NCBI GenBank assembly: GCA_043747875.1
Contig: JAYTOI010000037.1
Coordinates: 1-64,000, forward strand
From: CADEED01 sp043747875
GTDB taxonomy: Bacteria; Pseudomonadota; Gammaproteobacteria; Steroidobacterales; Steroidobacteraceae
Direction of reading: 5' to 3'
DNA length: 64,000 nt
Every line of letters starts with the position of its first letter. Position 1 is the stretch's first letter. Positions 14,795 through 24,800 of the stretch are shown in pieces. Both the position numbers and the translations under genes were made by a program. Under the pieces are notes generated by a model, which had not been told where the DNA came from, did not search any database, and was given only the letters and a program-made list of their open reading frames with translations.

Positions 14795-15313
14795 ATGAAA
14801 ACTACCAACCGTCGTCCGCAGATATGCATCCTGGGCAGCGCAGAGGAGGGGTCCGCCGCATATGACTTGGCGGGCGAGGCCGGTGCGCTGCTGGCGCGAC
14901 TGGGCGTGACGGTCGTCAGCGGCTGTGGCAGCGCGGCCACCCGGGTCGCGGCCGAACGCGCGATGGCCGCGGGCGGACTGGTGGTCAGCATCATTCCGCC
15001 GGATCAGATGCCCGCGGCGGATTGGCCCGCGACGGTCGTCATTCCCTGCGGCATGGGCGATGCGCGCAATCTGCTGATGGCGCTGGCTGGAGACGCGTGC
15101 ATCGTCATCGGCGGACGCGCCGGGACCATTTCCGAAGTTTGTTTGGCGTGGCTGCACAAGCGCCCGTTGCTGCCGCTGGTCGGCCAGGGCGGCTGGTCGG
15201 ATGCGCTGCCGGGCAACCCGCCCGATGAGCGCAGGCATTCGGCCATCCTTCCGTGGAGCTCGGTCGCGGAGCTCGAGGAGCAGATTCGCGCGCTGCGCCT
15301 GGCCGATGGCTAG
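14795..15313 (+). CDS. TIGR00725/LOG-like Rossmann protein
   Basis: 172 residues, divergent from deaD, with GGAG before the ATG. QICILGSAEEGSAAYDLAGE, TVVSGCGSAATRVAAERAM and the loop IVIGGRAGTISEVCLAWLHK match the SLOG/LOG-like family TIGR00725. In LOG enzymes the PGGxGT-E loop binds nucleotide. Here it reads GGRAGTISE. A phosphoribohydrolase role is possible but not shown. Confidence 0.8.
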   Translation: MKTTNRRPQICILGSAEEGSAAYDLAGEAGALLARLGVTVVSGCGSAATRVAAERAMAAGGLVVSIIPPDQMPAADWPATVVIPCGMGDARNLLMALAGDACIVIGGRAGTISEVCLAWLHKRPLLPLVGQGGWSDALPGNPPDERRHSAILPWSSVAELEEQIRALRLADG

Positions 15314-15341
15314 TTTGACCGGCGAGCGCAGCTGAGGGCGA

Positions 15342-15902
15342 GTGGGCAACGACGGTTCTACCTACCTGTACTGGCTCGTCATCGGCTGCGAAGTCGCGTT
15401 CTGGGTGGTGCTGCTGCTCGCGCTCGCGGCGCGCTATCTATTGCGGCGCGACAGGCTGAGTCGCGGCCTGCTGCTGGCGCTGCCGTGCGTCGACATCCTG
15501 CTGCTGGTGTTGAGCGCGCTGGATCTGCGCGGCGGCAAGCCGGCCAGCTTCGCTCATGGCCTGGCAACCGCGTACGTCGGCTTCACCGTCGCCTTCGGTT
15601 CCCTCGTAGTTCGATGGGCCGACCAGCGCTTCGCGCATCGCTTCGCCGGCGGTCCGGCGCCGCCGCCGTCACCGAAGCACGGCTGGGCCATCGTGCGTCT
15701 GGACGTGATGCTGTGGCTGCGCGCGCTGCTGGCATGGGCGATCACCATCGCATTGCTGTTCAGCCTCATCGCCTTCATCGGCGAGGACGCGGCGACGCCG
15801 GAGCTTCGGCAGTGGTTTCACATCGCGTTCGGCTCGACGATCTTGTGGTTCGCCTTCGGGCCGCTGTGGAGTCTGCTGTTCCTGAGCTGGCGGCGCCCGT
15901 GA
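15342..15902 (+). CDS. Membrane protein of unknown function
   Basis: 186 residues from GTG. Five hydrophobic segments: WLVIGCEVAFWVVLLLALAA, LLALPCVDILLLVLSAL, a third around LATAYVGFTVAFGSLVV, then LLAWAITIALLFSLIAFI and a last near the C terminus. A conserved-looking loop RWADQRFAHRFAGGP joins the halves. I do not know its role. It lies 28 bp after the LOG-like gene and may be co-transcribed with it. Confidence 0.72.
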   Translation: MGNDGSTYLYWLVIGCEVAFWVVLLLALAARYLLRRDRLSRGLLLALPCVDILLLVLSALDLRGGKPASFAHGLATAYVGFTVAFGSLVVRWADQRFAHRFAGGPAPPPSPKHGWAIVRLDVMLWLRALLAWAITIALLFSLIAFIGEDAATPELRQWFHIAFGSTILWFAFGPLWSLLFLSWRRP

Positions 15903-16024
15903 TGAAAGTTTTCGCTGCCCCACCGTGGTCCTAAGCCCACAGTCTTAAGACCATGCGTCACGAGCGCGGCGCGGTGTAAGCTCCAAACAAACAAGAAAGA
16001 GGAGCAAGACCCATTCCGCCGAAT

Positions 16025-16729
16025 GTGAAGTCCCACTGGCCGAAGAGCGCACCCGAAGCTGCCGCTAACAAGAAGGCACCTGCCTCCGCGCTCAAGTCGG
16101 GAACCAAAAAAGTCGCAAGCAAGGCATTGGACGCGGCGGGACCCGGCATCGGCGCAGGCACTACTGCCACCGGCACGGGCGCCATCGCGTTGGCGACCGG
16201 CGCGGCCGCGGCGTCCGCCACCGGCATCGGCATCGTCGTGGTGGGCGGGCTCGCAACGCTCGGTGCGGCCGCAAAATCGGTGGTCGCCGCCAAGAGCAGT
16301 AAGGGTCACCGTGACGCGCTGGACACGATGTACAAGCGGTACCGCGAGTACTCCTGCTTCATACCGCCGGATACCGAGGGCGACGCCGACGCGATGGCGC
16401 ACGAGCGCATCGGTTCGAACGTGCTGCCGTACGCAGTCGAGCAGAAGAACCAGAAATATCACCGCAAAGCCGTTGGTGCCGTGCCAGTCCTGGGCACGGT
16501 GCCGATGGCTGCGCGTCAGCTCTATCGCGCCGTGACGAAGGAAGACAAAGGGGTATTGCGCGGGAAGATGGCGTATGAGCTTGCGGTACACCTGGTGACG
16601 CACAACTGTGCGCTGGCGCAGGCAATCGTGTCCGAGCTCTTCAGCAGCTACGAAAAGATGCTGTGGATGCTCGATCAGGACACGGACACCATCGCGCCGC
16701 TGATCGCGGAGAAGCTCAAATCGGTCTGA
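16025..16729 (+). CDS. Glycine-zipper membrane-inserting protein of unknown function
   Basis: 234 residues. After a basic N terminus (KKAPASALKSGTKKVASKAL) comes a long Gly/Ala zipper: GPGIGAGTTATGTGAIALAT, then SATGIGIVVVGGLATLGAAA (about residues 40-85). This kind of segment inserts into membranes in many toxins and channels. A soluble helical C-terminal domain follows. The start is unsure: GTG at 16025 lies about 20 bases from the AGAGGAG site, whereas a rare in-frame ATT at 16013 would be better placed. The muramidase-like gene follows by 13 bp. Confidence 0.6.
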   Translation: MKSHWPKSAPEAAANKKAPASALKSGTKKVASKALDAAGPGIGAGTTATGTGAIALATGAAAASATGIGIVVVGGLATLGAAAKSVVAAKSSKGHRDALDTMYKRYREYSCFIPPDTEGDADAMAHERIGSNVLPYAVEQKNQKYHRKAVGAVPVLGTVPMAARQLYRAVTKEDKGVLRGKMAYELAVHLVTHNCALAQAIVSELFSSYEKMLWMLDQDTDTIAPLIAEKLKSV

Positions 16730-16742
16730 TACCGCGAGTACC

Positions 16743-17261
16743 ATGACGACCGGGACACGCAAGCAGTGCATCGAACAGGGTCTGACTACCTGCCGCTTCG
16801 TGGTCGATGAAGATCCTGGCGCCAACGGGTCGGCGCCTATTTACGAGCTGCCGCTGTTCTCCGAAGTCGCGCGGCACTCGGCGGAAATCGATCGGGCGGC
16901 GCGCGAGGTGGGGGTCGACGCCCGGCTGATCCGCGCCGTCCTGTACGTCGAGACGACGCACGGGTACTACGACGCCCCGCTCGAGCTGCTCGGGGCAAAC
17001 AGATCGATCCGGCCCATGAACGTCAACGTGGCGTACTGGGGCGATGCCTTCGGCGACCGGGAGGCGCTCAGCGAGCCGGCGCACAACATCCGTGCCGGCG
17101 CGCTGATCCTGCAGCGGATTGCCGCCAATCTACCGGCGGGCGCGGGCGTTCGCCACGTGGCCACGCTCTACAACAATCTCGATGCCGCGGCCGTATCCGA
17201 CTACGGCGCGCGCGTCGAGAAGGTCTACGAAACCCGGCCCTGGGAATCCGACGTGGACTGA
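16743..17261 (+). CDS. SLT-type lysozyme-like protein
   Basis: 172 residues. DARLIRAVLYVETTHGYYD places a glutamate (E70) where soluble lytic transglycosylases have the catalytic Glu. The later segments, HNIRAGALILQRIAANLP and HVATLYNNLDAAAVSDYGAR, fit the rest of the SLT fold (AG-Y-N and Y-A-x-x-V blocks). There is no signal peptide, so delivery would need a lysis or secretion partner. Directly downstream of the glycine-zipper gene. Its 3' end overlaps the convergent rluE by 37 bp. Confidence 0.65.
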   Translation: MTTGTRKQCIEQGLTTCRFVVDEDPGANGSAPIYELPLFSEVARHSAEIDRAAREVGVDARLIRAVLYVETTHGYYDAPLELLGANRSIRPMNVNVAYWGDAFGDREALSEPAHNIRAGALILQRIAANLPAGAGVRHVATLYNNLDAAAVSDYGARVEKVYETRPWESDVD

Positions 17262-17815
17262 GGCGCCGACCAGGGCGCATCGGCGTCCACTTCGCGCCAC
17301 GTGCCGGGCGCCATGGCGTTCACGCTGATGCGGCCGATGGCGGCGCGGACCAGGCGCAGGGTCGGGAAGCCGACGCGCGCGGTCATGCGACGCACCTGGC
17401 GATTCTTGCCTTCGCGCAGCGTGAGCTCGATCCACGCCGTCGGGATCTTCGCGCGATGGCGGATCGGCGGATCGCGCGGCCACAAGTTCTCGGGTTCGTC
17501 GATTACGCGCGCATCCGCGGGTTGCGTGGTGAAGTCGCCGAGGTTCACGCCGCTGCGCAGTTGCGCCACGGCCGTCTCGGTGGGTGCGCCTTCCACCTGC
17601 GCCCAATAGACCTTTGCGAGTTTGTGACTCGGCTCGGAAATGCGCGTTTGCAGCACACCGTCGTCCGTCAGCAGCAGCAAGCCCTCGCTGTCGGTGTCGA
17701 GGCGGCCCGCGGGATACACGTTCGGAATCGCGATGAAGTCGGCGAGCGTGGGCCGGCCCGGCTCGGGGCGGAACTTGCAGAGGACGCCGAAGGGCTTGTT
17801 GAAGGCGATCAGCAC
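17225..17815 (-). CDS. rluE: 23S rRNA pseudouridine synthase, RsuA/RluE family
   Basis: 196 residues from GTG at 17815, overlapping the stop of the radical SAM gene by 7 bp, so translation is probably coupled. Converts a uridine of 23S rRNA to pseudouridine (U2457 in E. coli RluE). FNKPFGVLCKF, then the catalytic loop PAGRLDTDSEGLLLLTDDG (Asp 40), AKVYWAQVEG and LREGKNRQVRRM are diagnostic. No S4 domain precedes the catalytic domain, as in RluE. Confidence 0.88.
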   Translation of the reverse strand: MLIAFNKPFGVLCKFRPEPGRPTLADFIAIPNVYPAGRLDTDSEGLLLLTDDGVLQTRISEPSHKLAKVYWAQVEGAPTETAVAQLRSGVNLGDFTTQPADARVIDEPENLWPRDPPIRHRAKIPTAWIELTLREGKNRQVRRMTARVGFPTLRLVRAAIGRISVNAMAPGTWREVDADAPWSAPQSTSDSQGRVS

Positions 17816-19767
17816 GCTGCTCCGCCGAGGCTGCGTTCGATCAGGTCGGGTGGCACCGTGGTGCGCGGCACGGACGAAACCGTGCGACGCCGGCCGCCGT
17901 TTCGCGCTGCACGTTGGGCGCGCGCGCCGGGCCGCGCCTCGAACCACTCGCGCACGTCGGCATCGAGGCCGATGCCATGCATGTAGTTGTAGAGCGCCTT
18001 GCGCAGGCCGGCGCCTAGATAGTCGTGGTCCGTGCCGGTGGGATCGTCGAACTCGACGTCGTTGTGCGCGAACGCGATGTGCGCCGGCGGCCGCAGCGTG
18101 ATGCCGAACTTCTCGGGGCGCAGCCCGATGGGCGAGTGCGCGGTGGCGGCGAAGCGATGCCAGTACGCGGATTGGATGCAGCCGGCTGCGAACAGCTGGC
18201 GCACGCGCTCGAGCGCGTCGATGGTGTCCTGCTCGGTCTCCGTCGGGAAGCCATACATGAGATAGGCGTGCACCATGATGCCGGCGCCGGTGAACGCGCG
18301 CGTCACGCGCGCCACCTGCTCGACCGTGACGCCTTTCTGCATGAGCTGCAGCAGACGATTCGACGCCACCTCGAGACCGCCGCTGACCGCCACGCAACCG
18401 GCGTCGGCGAGTAGTTGGCACAGCTCGGGTGTGAACGTCTTCTCGAAGCGGATGTTGCCCCACCACGTGATGCTGAGCTTCTCGGCGATGAGGCGCCTCG
18501 CCAGCGCGCGCAGTCCCGAGGGCGGCGCGGCCTCGTCGACGAAGTGAAAGCCCGTCTCACCGGTCTCATCGATGAGCGCGCGGATGCGCCGCAGCACGAT
18601 GTCGGTGCTGGGCTCGTCATAGCGGCCGATGTAGTCCAGCGACACGTCGCAGAACGAGCACTTCTTCCAGTAGCAGCCGTGCGCCAGCGTGAGCTTGTTC
18701 CAGCGGCCGTCCGACCAGAAGCGGTGCATCGGATTCAGCATCTCCATGACGGAGACATACTGGTCGAGCGGCAGGCCGTCGTACGTCGGGATGCCGGTGT
18801 CCTTGGCCGCGAAGTCGTGCTGGGTCGCGTCGGTTTCGAGCGCGACCGCGTCGTCTTTGCGCACGTAGGTGCGCACCAGCGGCGCGGCGCGCCCGGTGAG
18901 ACGCGTGAGGAGATTGAGCAACGGCCGCTCGCCGTCGTCGAGCGTGACGTAGTCGAAGTAGTCGAACACCCGTGGATCGCGCAGCGAGCGCAGCTCGGTG
19001 TTGACCCAGCCGCCGCCGAGCACCAGCGTGGTGCCGGGCGCGGCGGCGCGGATGGCGCGCGCCATGCGGAAGGCGCCGTAGACGTTGCCGGGGAACGGCG
19101 CGGTCAGGGCGACGACGTCGGGTAGTTTGGACGCGAGCAGCTCCGCGGTGATGCCGTCGAGGGTCTCGTCGACGATGGTCGGTGCGCCCGTCAACGCCTC
19201 GTGCAGCGGGTCGAAGGTCGCGGCGCTGGCGGCCAGCCGCTCGCCGTAACGCGCGAGCTCGAAGCGCGGGTCGATGCCGAGACGCCACACGTCCGCGAGG
19301 TCGTCGACGTACAGACTAGCTAGATAGCGGGCCTGCTCGGTGGTGCCCAGTGTCCCGAAGGCGGACTGCAGCGATTCGTCGAAGGCGTGCTCGAAGCGCG
19401 GGCCTTCGGGCAGGAAGGCGCGCCCCACGATGCGAAACGCCAGGCTGGGGTCGCGCCGCTGCAGGAAGCGGATCGCGGGCGCCACCGTGTCGACATAACG
19501 CCCGGCGTGCGCGAGGAAGTGCGCGATGGGTGGTGGAACGGGTGTGTGTTTGCCGGCCTTTTTCGCACGGGCCCGCAGCTCTTCGGCCATGCGCGCCAGC
19601 AGCGGTGCGGAGAACAGGCGCAGAAACAGTGCGATGGATGCGTCGGCTTGCATCACCGTGAGGCCGAGATCCACCGCGTGCAAGCGCAGGAAACCGGTGA
19701 GATACGCCGTCGCGGGGTAGGGCGTATTCAATTGGATCATCGGGGGCGTGACGAGCAGGACGCGCAT
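17809..19767 (-). CDS. B12-binding-type radical SAM protein
   Basis: 652 residues. The N-terminal part (MRVLLVTPPMIQLNTPYPAT, later VLGGGWVNTELRSL) fits the B12-binding-like fold. The radical SAM domain carries C365-Y-W-K-K-C370-S-F-C373, a CX4CX2C spacing found in a subset of these enzymes instead of CX3CX2C. GFHFVDEAAPPSGLRALARR and the MYGFPTETEQDT segment follow. Reaction unknown. The C terminus is basic and low in conservation. Probably the first gene of a two-gene operon with rluE. Confidence 0.82.
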   Translation of the reverse strand: MRVLLVTPPMIQLNTPYPATAYLTGFLRLHAVDLGLTVMQADASIALFLRLFSAPLLARMAEELRARAKKAGKHTPVPPPIAHFLAHAGRYVDTVAPAIRFLQRRDPSLAFRIVGRAFLPEGPRFEHAFDESLQSAFGTLGTTEQARYLASLYVDDLADVWRLGIDPRFELARYGERLAASAATFDPLHEALTGAPTIVDETLDGITAELLASKLPDVVALTAPFPGNVYGAFRMARAIRAAAPGTTLVLGGGWVNTELRSLRDPRVFDYFDYVTLDDGERPLLNLLTRLTGRAAPLVRTYVRKDDAVALETDATQHDFAAKDTGIPTYDGLPLDQYVSVMEMLNPMHRFWSDGRWNKLTLAHGCYWKKCSFCDVSLDYIGRYDEPSTDIVLRRIRALIDETGETGFHFVDEAAPPSGLRALARRLIAEKLSITWWGNIRFEKTFTPELCQLLADAGCVAVSGGLEVASNRLLQLMQKGVTVEQVARVTRAFTGAGIMVHAYLMYGFPTETEQDTIDALERVRQLFAAGCIQSAYWHRFAATAHSPIGLRPEKFGITLRPPAHIAFAHNDVEFDDPTGTDHDYLGAGLRKALYNYMHGIGLDADVREWFEARPGARAQRAARNGGRRRTVSSVPRTTVPPDLIERSLGGAAC

Positions 19768-19945
19768 GCATTACGACCTGGTACGGCCCTGCGGTCTGCT
19801 GCCCGGCGTCGGCAGCCCCTTGATACGCGGCTTCATTGCGCCGCATCGTACCCGTTCTGGGCGCGCGGGCGAGGCCGGCCCGCCCGGGATTTCGGCGCTA
19901 CACGTCAGTGCCGGCGTCACCGACTCAATTACGTATGATCGCCTC

Positions 19946-20290
19946 GTGAAAGCCTTTTACCTCGTCTGCGCCATTGCGGGTGCCGTGCTGCCGTACAGTC
20001 AATTCGTCCCGTGGCTCGGCACGCATGGGCCGGATTTGCGGCTGTTCGTGCTCGAACTGTTCTCCACGCGCATCGGCGCGTTTTTCGGACTGGATGTCCT
20101 GGTCTGCGCGGCCGTCGTGGTGGCCCTCATATGGACCGAAGGACGACGCCTGCGCATGACGGGCCTGTGGTTGCCGACCATCGCAACATGCCTGGTCGGG
20201 GTGTCGTGCGGACTACCGCTCTTCCTGTTCATGCGCGAGCGGCATGCGATGGCCCCTAACAATCTTCCGGAACGCGCGGGTGCGGCCTGA
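19946..20290 (+). CDS. DUF2834 small membrane protein with attC-like tail
   Basis: 114 residues from GTG at 19946. KAFYLVCAIAGAVLPYSQFV, LELFSTRIGAFFGLDVLVCA and LPTIATCLVGVSCGLPLFLF give the three hydrophobic segments and conserved proline/phenylalanine pattern of DUF2834. The end, APNNLPERAGAA, resembles the tails the array genes read from attC (PNTSLERTR). The sequence there looks like the left half of an attC. Confidence 0.78.
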   Translation: MKAFYLVCAIAGAVLPYSQFVPWLGTHGPDLRLFVLELFSTRIGAFFGLDVLVCAAVVVALIWTEGRRLRMTGLWLPTIATCLVGVSCGLPLFLFMRERHAMAPNNLPERAGAA

Positions 20291-20317
20291 ACCGCCGGGC
20301 TGCAGCAGCTCATAGGA
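20254..20317 (+). repeat. Decayed attC-like site
   Basis: R''-like CCCTAAC at 20254-20260 is followed by AATCTTCCGGAACGCGCGGG, parallel to AAATCGCTGGAGCGGACGCG of the array sites. A right end CAGCAGCTCATAGGAA recalls CGCTCAGCTCAACCGTTAGG. The middle is shorter than in the array. Confidence 0.45.
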
Positions 20318-20322
20318 AACCC

Positions 20323-20679
20323 ATGGATACGTCAGCGCTCGTCATCGGTCACACGTATTACCGCCTCACGTTCGCGGATGCCGATCTCACGATGCCGGGC
20401 GTCGAGCCCCTGGTCTTTCTCGGCGAGGCGATGGACGAGGGCGGGGCGCGCGGATTCGTGTTCCAGGACACGGTCTCCTACGTGCGCTACGGCTCCGGCC
20501 TCGAAGGGGAGGACCAGCCCGAAGAGATCGCGCTCTTCTTCATGTCCGAAGAGGATGCGCAATCGGTGGCCGACATCGGCAAACTCGCTGCCGAGGTGGC
20601 GCAGGCGGCGCATCGGGCCGCGTCGCTGAACTTCCCCGTGTTACCCGTGCTGCGCGACCGGTGGGAAAGCGGTTCCTGA
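20323..20679 (+). CDS. Hypothetical soluble protein
   Basis: 118 residues from ATG at 20323, with AGGA shortly before. Acidic. LVIGHTYYRLTFADADLTMP and GFVFQDTVSYVRYGSGLEGE suggest a small beta-rich domain, then a helix rich in Ala/Glu. No family recognised. If the preceding attC-like site is real, this gene is former cassette cargo. Confidence 0.65.
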   Translation: MDTSALVIGHTYYRLTFADADLTMPGVEPLVFLGEAMDEGGARGFVFQDTVSYVRYGSGLEGEDQPEEIALFFMSEEDAQSVADIGKLAAEVAQAAHRAASLNFPVLPVLRDRWESGS

Positions 20680-20818
20680 ACTCGTTCTGAATCCTGTTCC
20701 GCCACTGCCAAGACAGCTATTCGACCGACCTCACGAGGGAGACGGGCGCGGCGCCGGGCGAGGTGTTGCAGACGTCGTCGATCCGCTAAATTTGGAAAGA
20801 TTTCATTGGAGGAGTTCG

Positions 20819-21232
20819 ATGCATCTGCGCATGTTGTTCTCGATCGCGACCTTGCTGCTGCTCTGCGCCTGCGTTCCCTATCGCCTGACGGAACGCCCCG
20901 CGATGAGTGGTATGGCAATCGCCGATCCCGGGCGCGAGCCGATAGCCGGCGCCGCGGTCAGGCTGTCGCTCGCGCGCCAAGGCAAGGTGTTCGAGGCGCA
21001 CGACCTCACTACCGATCGCAAGGGCCGCTTCACGCTCGTGCGTCAAACCTCCTGGAGTTTCTGGGATCAGTCCGAGTGGACCGGGTACACGGTGAAAGTC
21101 GAGATCCGCGCGTCGGGCTATCGAACGGAAAAGCGGGAGATCCGCTGGCTCGATTCCGGGCCACCGATCCTCAAGTTCGGGGCCGTGCCCATGAAACTCC
21201 TGGGCGATGCGGCGCAGCCCGCCACGCAGTGA
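20819..21232 (+). CDS. Putative lipoprotein with carboxypeptidase-regulatory-like domain
   Basis: 137 residues from ATG at 20819, preceded by GGAGGAG. The signal sequence LFSIATLLLLCAC ends in a lipobox-like L-C-A-C (lipidated Cys about residue 18). The mature part (PGREPIAGAAVRLSLARQGK, LTTDRKGRFTLV, then GYRTEKREIRW) has the carboxypeptidase-regulatory-like beta-sandwich pattern. Likely envelope-anchored, role unknown. Confidence 0.7.
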   Translation: MHLRMLFSIATLLLLCACVPYRLTERPAMSGMAIADPGREPIAGAAVRLSLARQGKVFEAHDLTTDRKGRFTLVRQTSWSFWDQSEWTGYTVKVEIRASGYRTEKREIRWLDSGPPILKFGAVPMKLLGDAAQPATQ

Positions 21233-21257
21233 GCCGTGGCTTGCCGAGCCGACAGCC

Positions 21258-21701
21258 ATGCGCACGTCCACCAAACTACCGGGCAAAGGCGCGACGTACC
21301 TCATCAAGGCCGGGATTCGCGATGTGCGCGCCAGACAATTCGCGTTCGATCGCCAGAAGACGATGTACGGCGGGCGGCGCATTGCCGCGGGCGACATCCT
21401 CTACATCTTCGCCAGCGAGAACGAGGGCGGACCGGGACTCATCGCGCGCGGCGTCGTCACTTCGGCGCGGCCCACTCCGAAGAAGCCTGGCGTGGCGCGG
21501 CAGACGCCGCGCGTCAGCATCGTCGTCGAGCGCACAGCGCGCGCGAAGCGCCGCTTCGGACGCGCCGAGCTCGAGCCTTTCTCGGAATGGAAAGATGACC
21601 GGCCCGAGACGGAGCTCAACTTCAAGTTCTACCGCCAGGCGACCAACAAGATCGGCGGCATCTCAGTCGAGGCCGCGCGATTTCTGAGCGCGTTCTTCTG
21701 A
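21258..21701 (+). CDS. EVE/PUA-like small protein
   Basis: 147 residues from ATG at 21258. ATYLIKAGIRDVRARQFAFD, then AAGDILYIFASENEGGPGLI and ARGVVTSARPTPK, have the strand-loop pattern of EVE/PUA-like domains, which bind modified bases in DNA or RNA. The assignment is tentative. Basic throughout. Follows the lipoprotein gene by 25 bp. Confidence 0.5.
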   Translation: MRTSTKLPGKGATYLIKAGIRDVRARQFAFDRQKTMYGGRRIAAGDILYIFASENEGGPGLIARGVVTSARPTPKKPGVARQTPRVSIVVERTARAKRRFGRAELEPFSEWKDDRPETELNFKFYRQATNKIGGISVEAARFLSAFF

Positions 21702-21862
21702 CTGCGGCCGAAGCTCCAGGCGGATGTACCCGCGCGATACCGCCCGGCAGGCCACCGCGCGGGTGCCGGCGCCCCGGACGAGACGGCCGTGACCGAACAG
21801 GCGGCGCTCCGGTAAACTCGCGGCATTCCATTCCCGCGCCCGGCCTCGCGCCAGCGCCGCCC

Positions 21863-24800
21863 ATGAATTCCCCGGACTCCGCACCGCCACTCCCGATCGA
21901 CACCTGCCTGCGCCGCGACCAACATCGCCTGCGGCGCGAGCGCGATCGCCTGCGCGCGGAGAAGCTGCGCGGCAACGACATCGCCGCCGCGGAAGCCGGG
22001 TTGGCCGCGAAGGTCGCGGCTTCCACCGCGAAGCGCGCCGCGCGAGCCGCGAGCGTCCCCAAGTTGACTTACCCGGAGTTGCCGATCTCCGAGAATCGCG
22101 ACGAGATCCGCCGCGCCATCGAGCAAAATCCCGTCGTCATCGTCTGTGGCGAAACCGGCTCGGGCAAGACGACGCAGTTGCCGAAGATATGCCTCGAGGC
22201 GGGACGCGGAGTCGCGGGCATCATCGGGCACACCCAGCCGCGGCGCATCGCCGCACGCGCGGTCGGCGCGCGCATCGCGGAGGAGTTAGGCACGCCGCTC
22301 GGACAGCTGGTCGGCTACAAGCTGCGCTTCCAGGATCGCAGCCGCCCGGAGGGGCTGATCAAGCTCATGACGGACGGCATCCTGCTGGCCGAGACGCAGG
22401 GCGACCGCTTCCTCGACGCGTACGACACCATCATCGTCGACGAGGCGCACGAGCGTTCGCTCAACATCGACTTCCTGCTCGGCTATCTCAAGTGGCTGCT
22501 GCCGAAGCGTCCCGACCTCAAACTAGTCATCACGTCTGCGACCATCGATCCGGAGCGCTTCTCCAAGCACTTCGGCGACGCGCCCATCATCAACGTGTCC
22601 GGACGCAGTTATCCGGTGGAAATGCGCTATCGGGCCGTCGAGCTCGACGAAGACGACGAGACCGCCGTCGACGAGCAGGCCGCCATTCTTTCTGCCGTCG
22701 ATGAGCTGTGGCGCGAACAGGCGGGCGACATCCTGGTGTTCCTGAGCGGCGAGCGCGAGATCCGTGAGACCGCGGAGTCGCTGCGCAAGCATCATCCGCA
22801 GGGTTGTGAGGTGTTGCCGCTCTACTCGCGGCTCTCGCAGGACGAGCAGCAGCGCGTGTTCAAGCCCGCGGGCCGGCGCCGCGTCGTGCTCGCGACCAAT
22901 GTTGCCGAAACCTCACTTACCGTCCCCGGCATCCGCGCGGTCATCGACACGGGCGTCGCGCGCATCAGCCGCTACAGCCATCGCAGCCGGCTGCAGCGCC
23001 TGCCCATCGAGAAGATATCGCGGGCGTCGGCCAATCAGCGCGCGGGTCGCTGCGGCCGTGTCGCGCCGGGCATCGCGATCCGGCTGTACTCCGAGGAGGA
23101 TTTCCTGGCGCGGCCGGAGTTTACGGAGCCGGAGATCCAGCGCACGAATCTCGCCGCGGTCATCCTGCAGATGCACGCGCTGAAGCTCGGCGACATCGAG
23201 GCGTTTCCGTTCGTCGAGCCGCCCGACGGGCGCTATGTCCGGGATGGTCAGCGGACCTTGCGCGAGCTCGGCGCGCTTTCATCGGAGGCAGGGGCCGGCG
23301 AAGGCGTGCTCACGGACATCGGCCGGCGGCTCGCCAAACTACCGCTGGACCCGAAGCTCGGACGCATGTTGTTGGCAGCGGAGCACTGCCTCGAAGAGGT
23401 CTCGATCATCGCCTCTGCGCTGTCCGTGCCCGATCCGCGCGATCGCCCCGCGGACAAGCAAACCCAGGCCGACCAGAAACACGCACCATTCCGCGACGAG
23501 CAGTCGGATTTCCTCTCACTGCTCAAGCTGTGGCGCGCGTGGAACGAGCAGCGCGAGCAGTTGTCGCGCGCCAAGCTGCGTGCATGGTGCAAGGAGAATT
23601 TCCTCTCCTATCTACGGCTCATCGAGTGGCACGACGTGCACGGGCAGGTCATGGAGGTCGTCAAAGGCGAGCTGCGGCTCCCGATCGATCCGAAGCCCGC
23701 GGACTATGCAGCCATCCACCGTGCGCTGCTGACGGGCCTGCTGTCGCAGGTGGCGGAGCGCCGCGAGCAGGGCGAATATCTCGGCGCCAATGGCACGAAG
23801 CTCGCGATCCACCCGGGCTCCGGGCAGTTTCGGGCCCGCCCGGCGTGGATGGTGAGCGCCGAGCAGGTCCAGACTACCAAGGTCTACGCGCGCACTGTCG
23901 CGCGCATCGACCCGCGTTGGGTCGAAGACGTCGGCGCGCACGTCATCAAGCGCCAGCACTACGATCCGCATTGGGAGCGGCGCGCGGCGCGCGCGGCCAT
24001 CTACGAGCGCACTACTTTGTTTGGGTTGACGCTGTCTTCGGATCGCAGCGTTCCGTACGAGCAGGTCGATGCCAAGGCGGCGCGCGAGATGTTCATCCGT
24101 CACGCGCTGGTGCTCATGGAATACGATTCGCGCGCGCCGTTCTTCGCGCACAACCTCAAGCTGCTGGAAGACACCGAATACCTGCAGCAGAAGGGGCGGC
24201 GCGTAGACCTGCTGGGCGACGAGCAGCAGCTCTATGAATTCTTCGATGCACGCGTGCCGGCGGGCATCTCGACGGGCGCGGCCTTCGAGAAGTGGCGACG
24301 CGTCGCCGAGGCGGAAGACCCGAAGGTCCTGTGGCTCAGCGCAAAGGATATTGCACCCGGCGACGCCGAGCTCGATGCCGAGCGCTTCCCCGATCACTTG
24401 TCGGCCGGGCCGTTGGTCGTGCAGCTGCGGTATCGCTTCGAGCCGGGCAACGAGGACGACGGCGTTTCCGCGCACATTCCGCTGCACGTGCTGAACCAGC
24501 TGCCGGACGAACCGTTCGAATGGCTGGTACCGGGGCTGTTCGAAGAAAAGATAGAGGCGCTGATCCGCTCGCTGCCGAAGAACTTGCGCGTGCATTTCGT
24601 GCCGGTGCCGGAGGCGGCGGGCAAGGTGCTGCCGCTGCTCGAGCCCGGGCGCGGTTCTCTGCACGCGCAACTCGCCGCCGCGCTGCTGCGTACCGGCGGC
24701 GTGCCCGTGCCGCGCGATGCATTTCGCGAGGACGTGTTGCCGCCGCATCTGCGCATGAATTTTCTGTTGCTCGACGACGCGGCCAAGGTGATCGCGCGCT

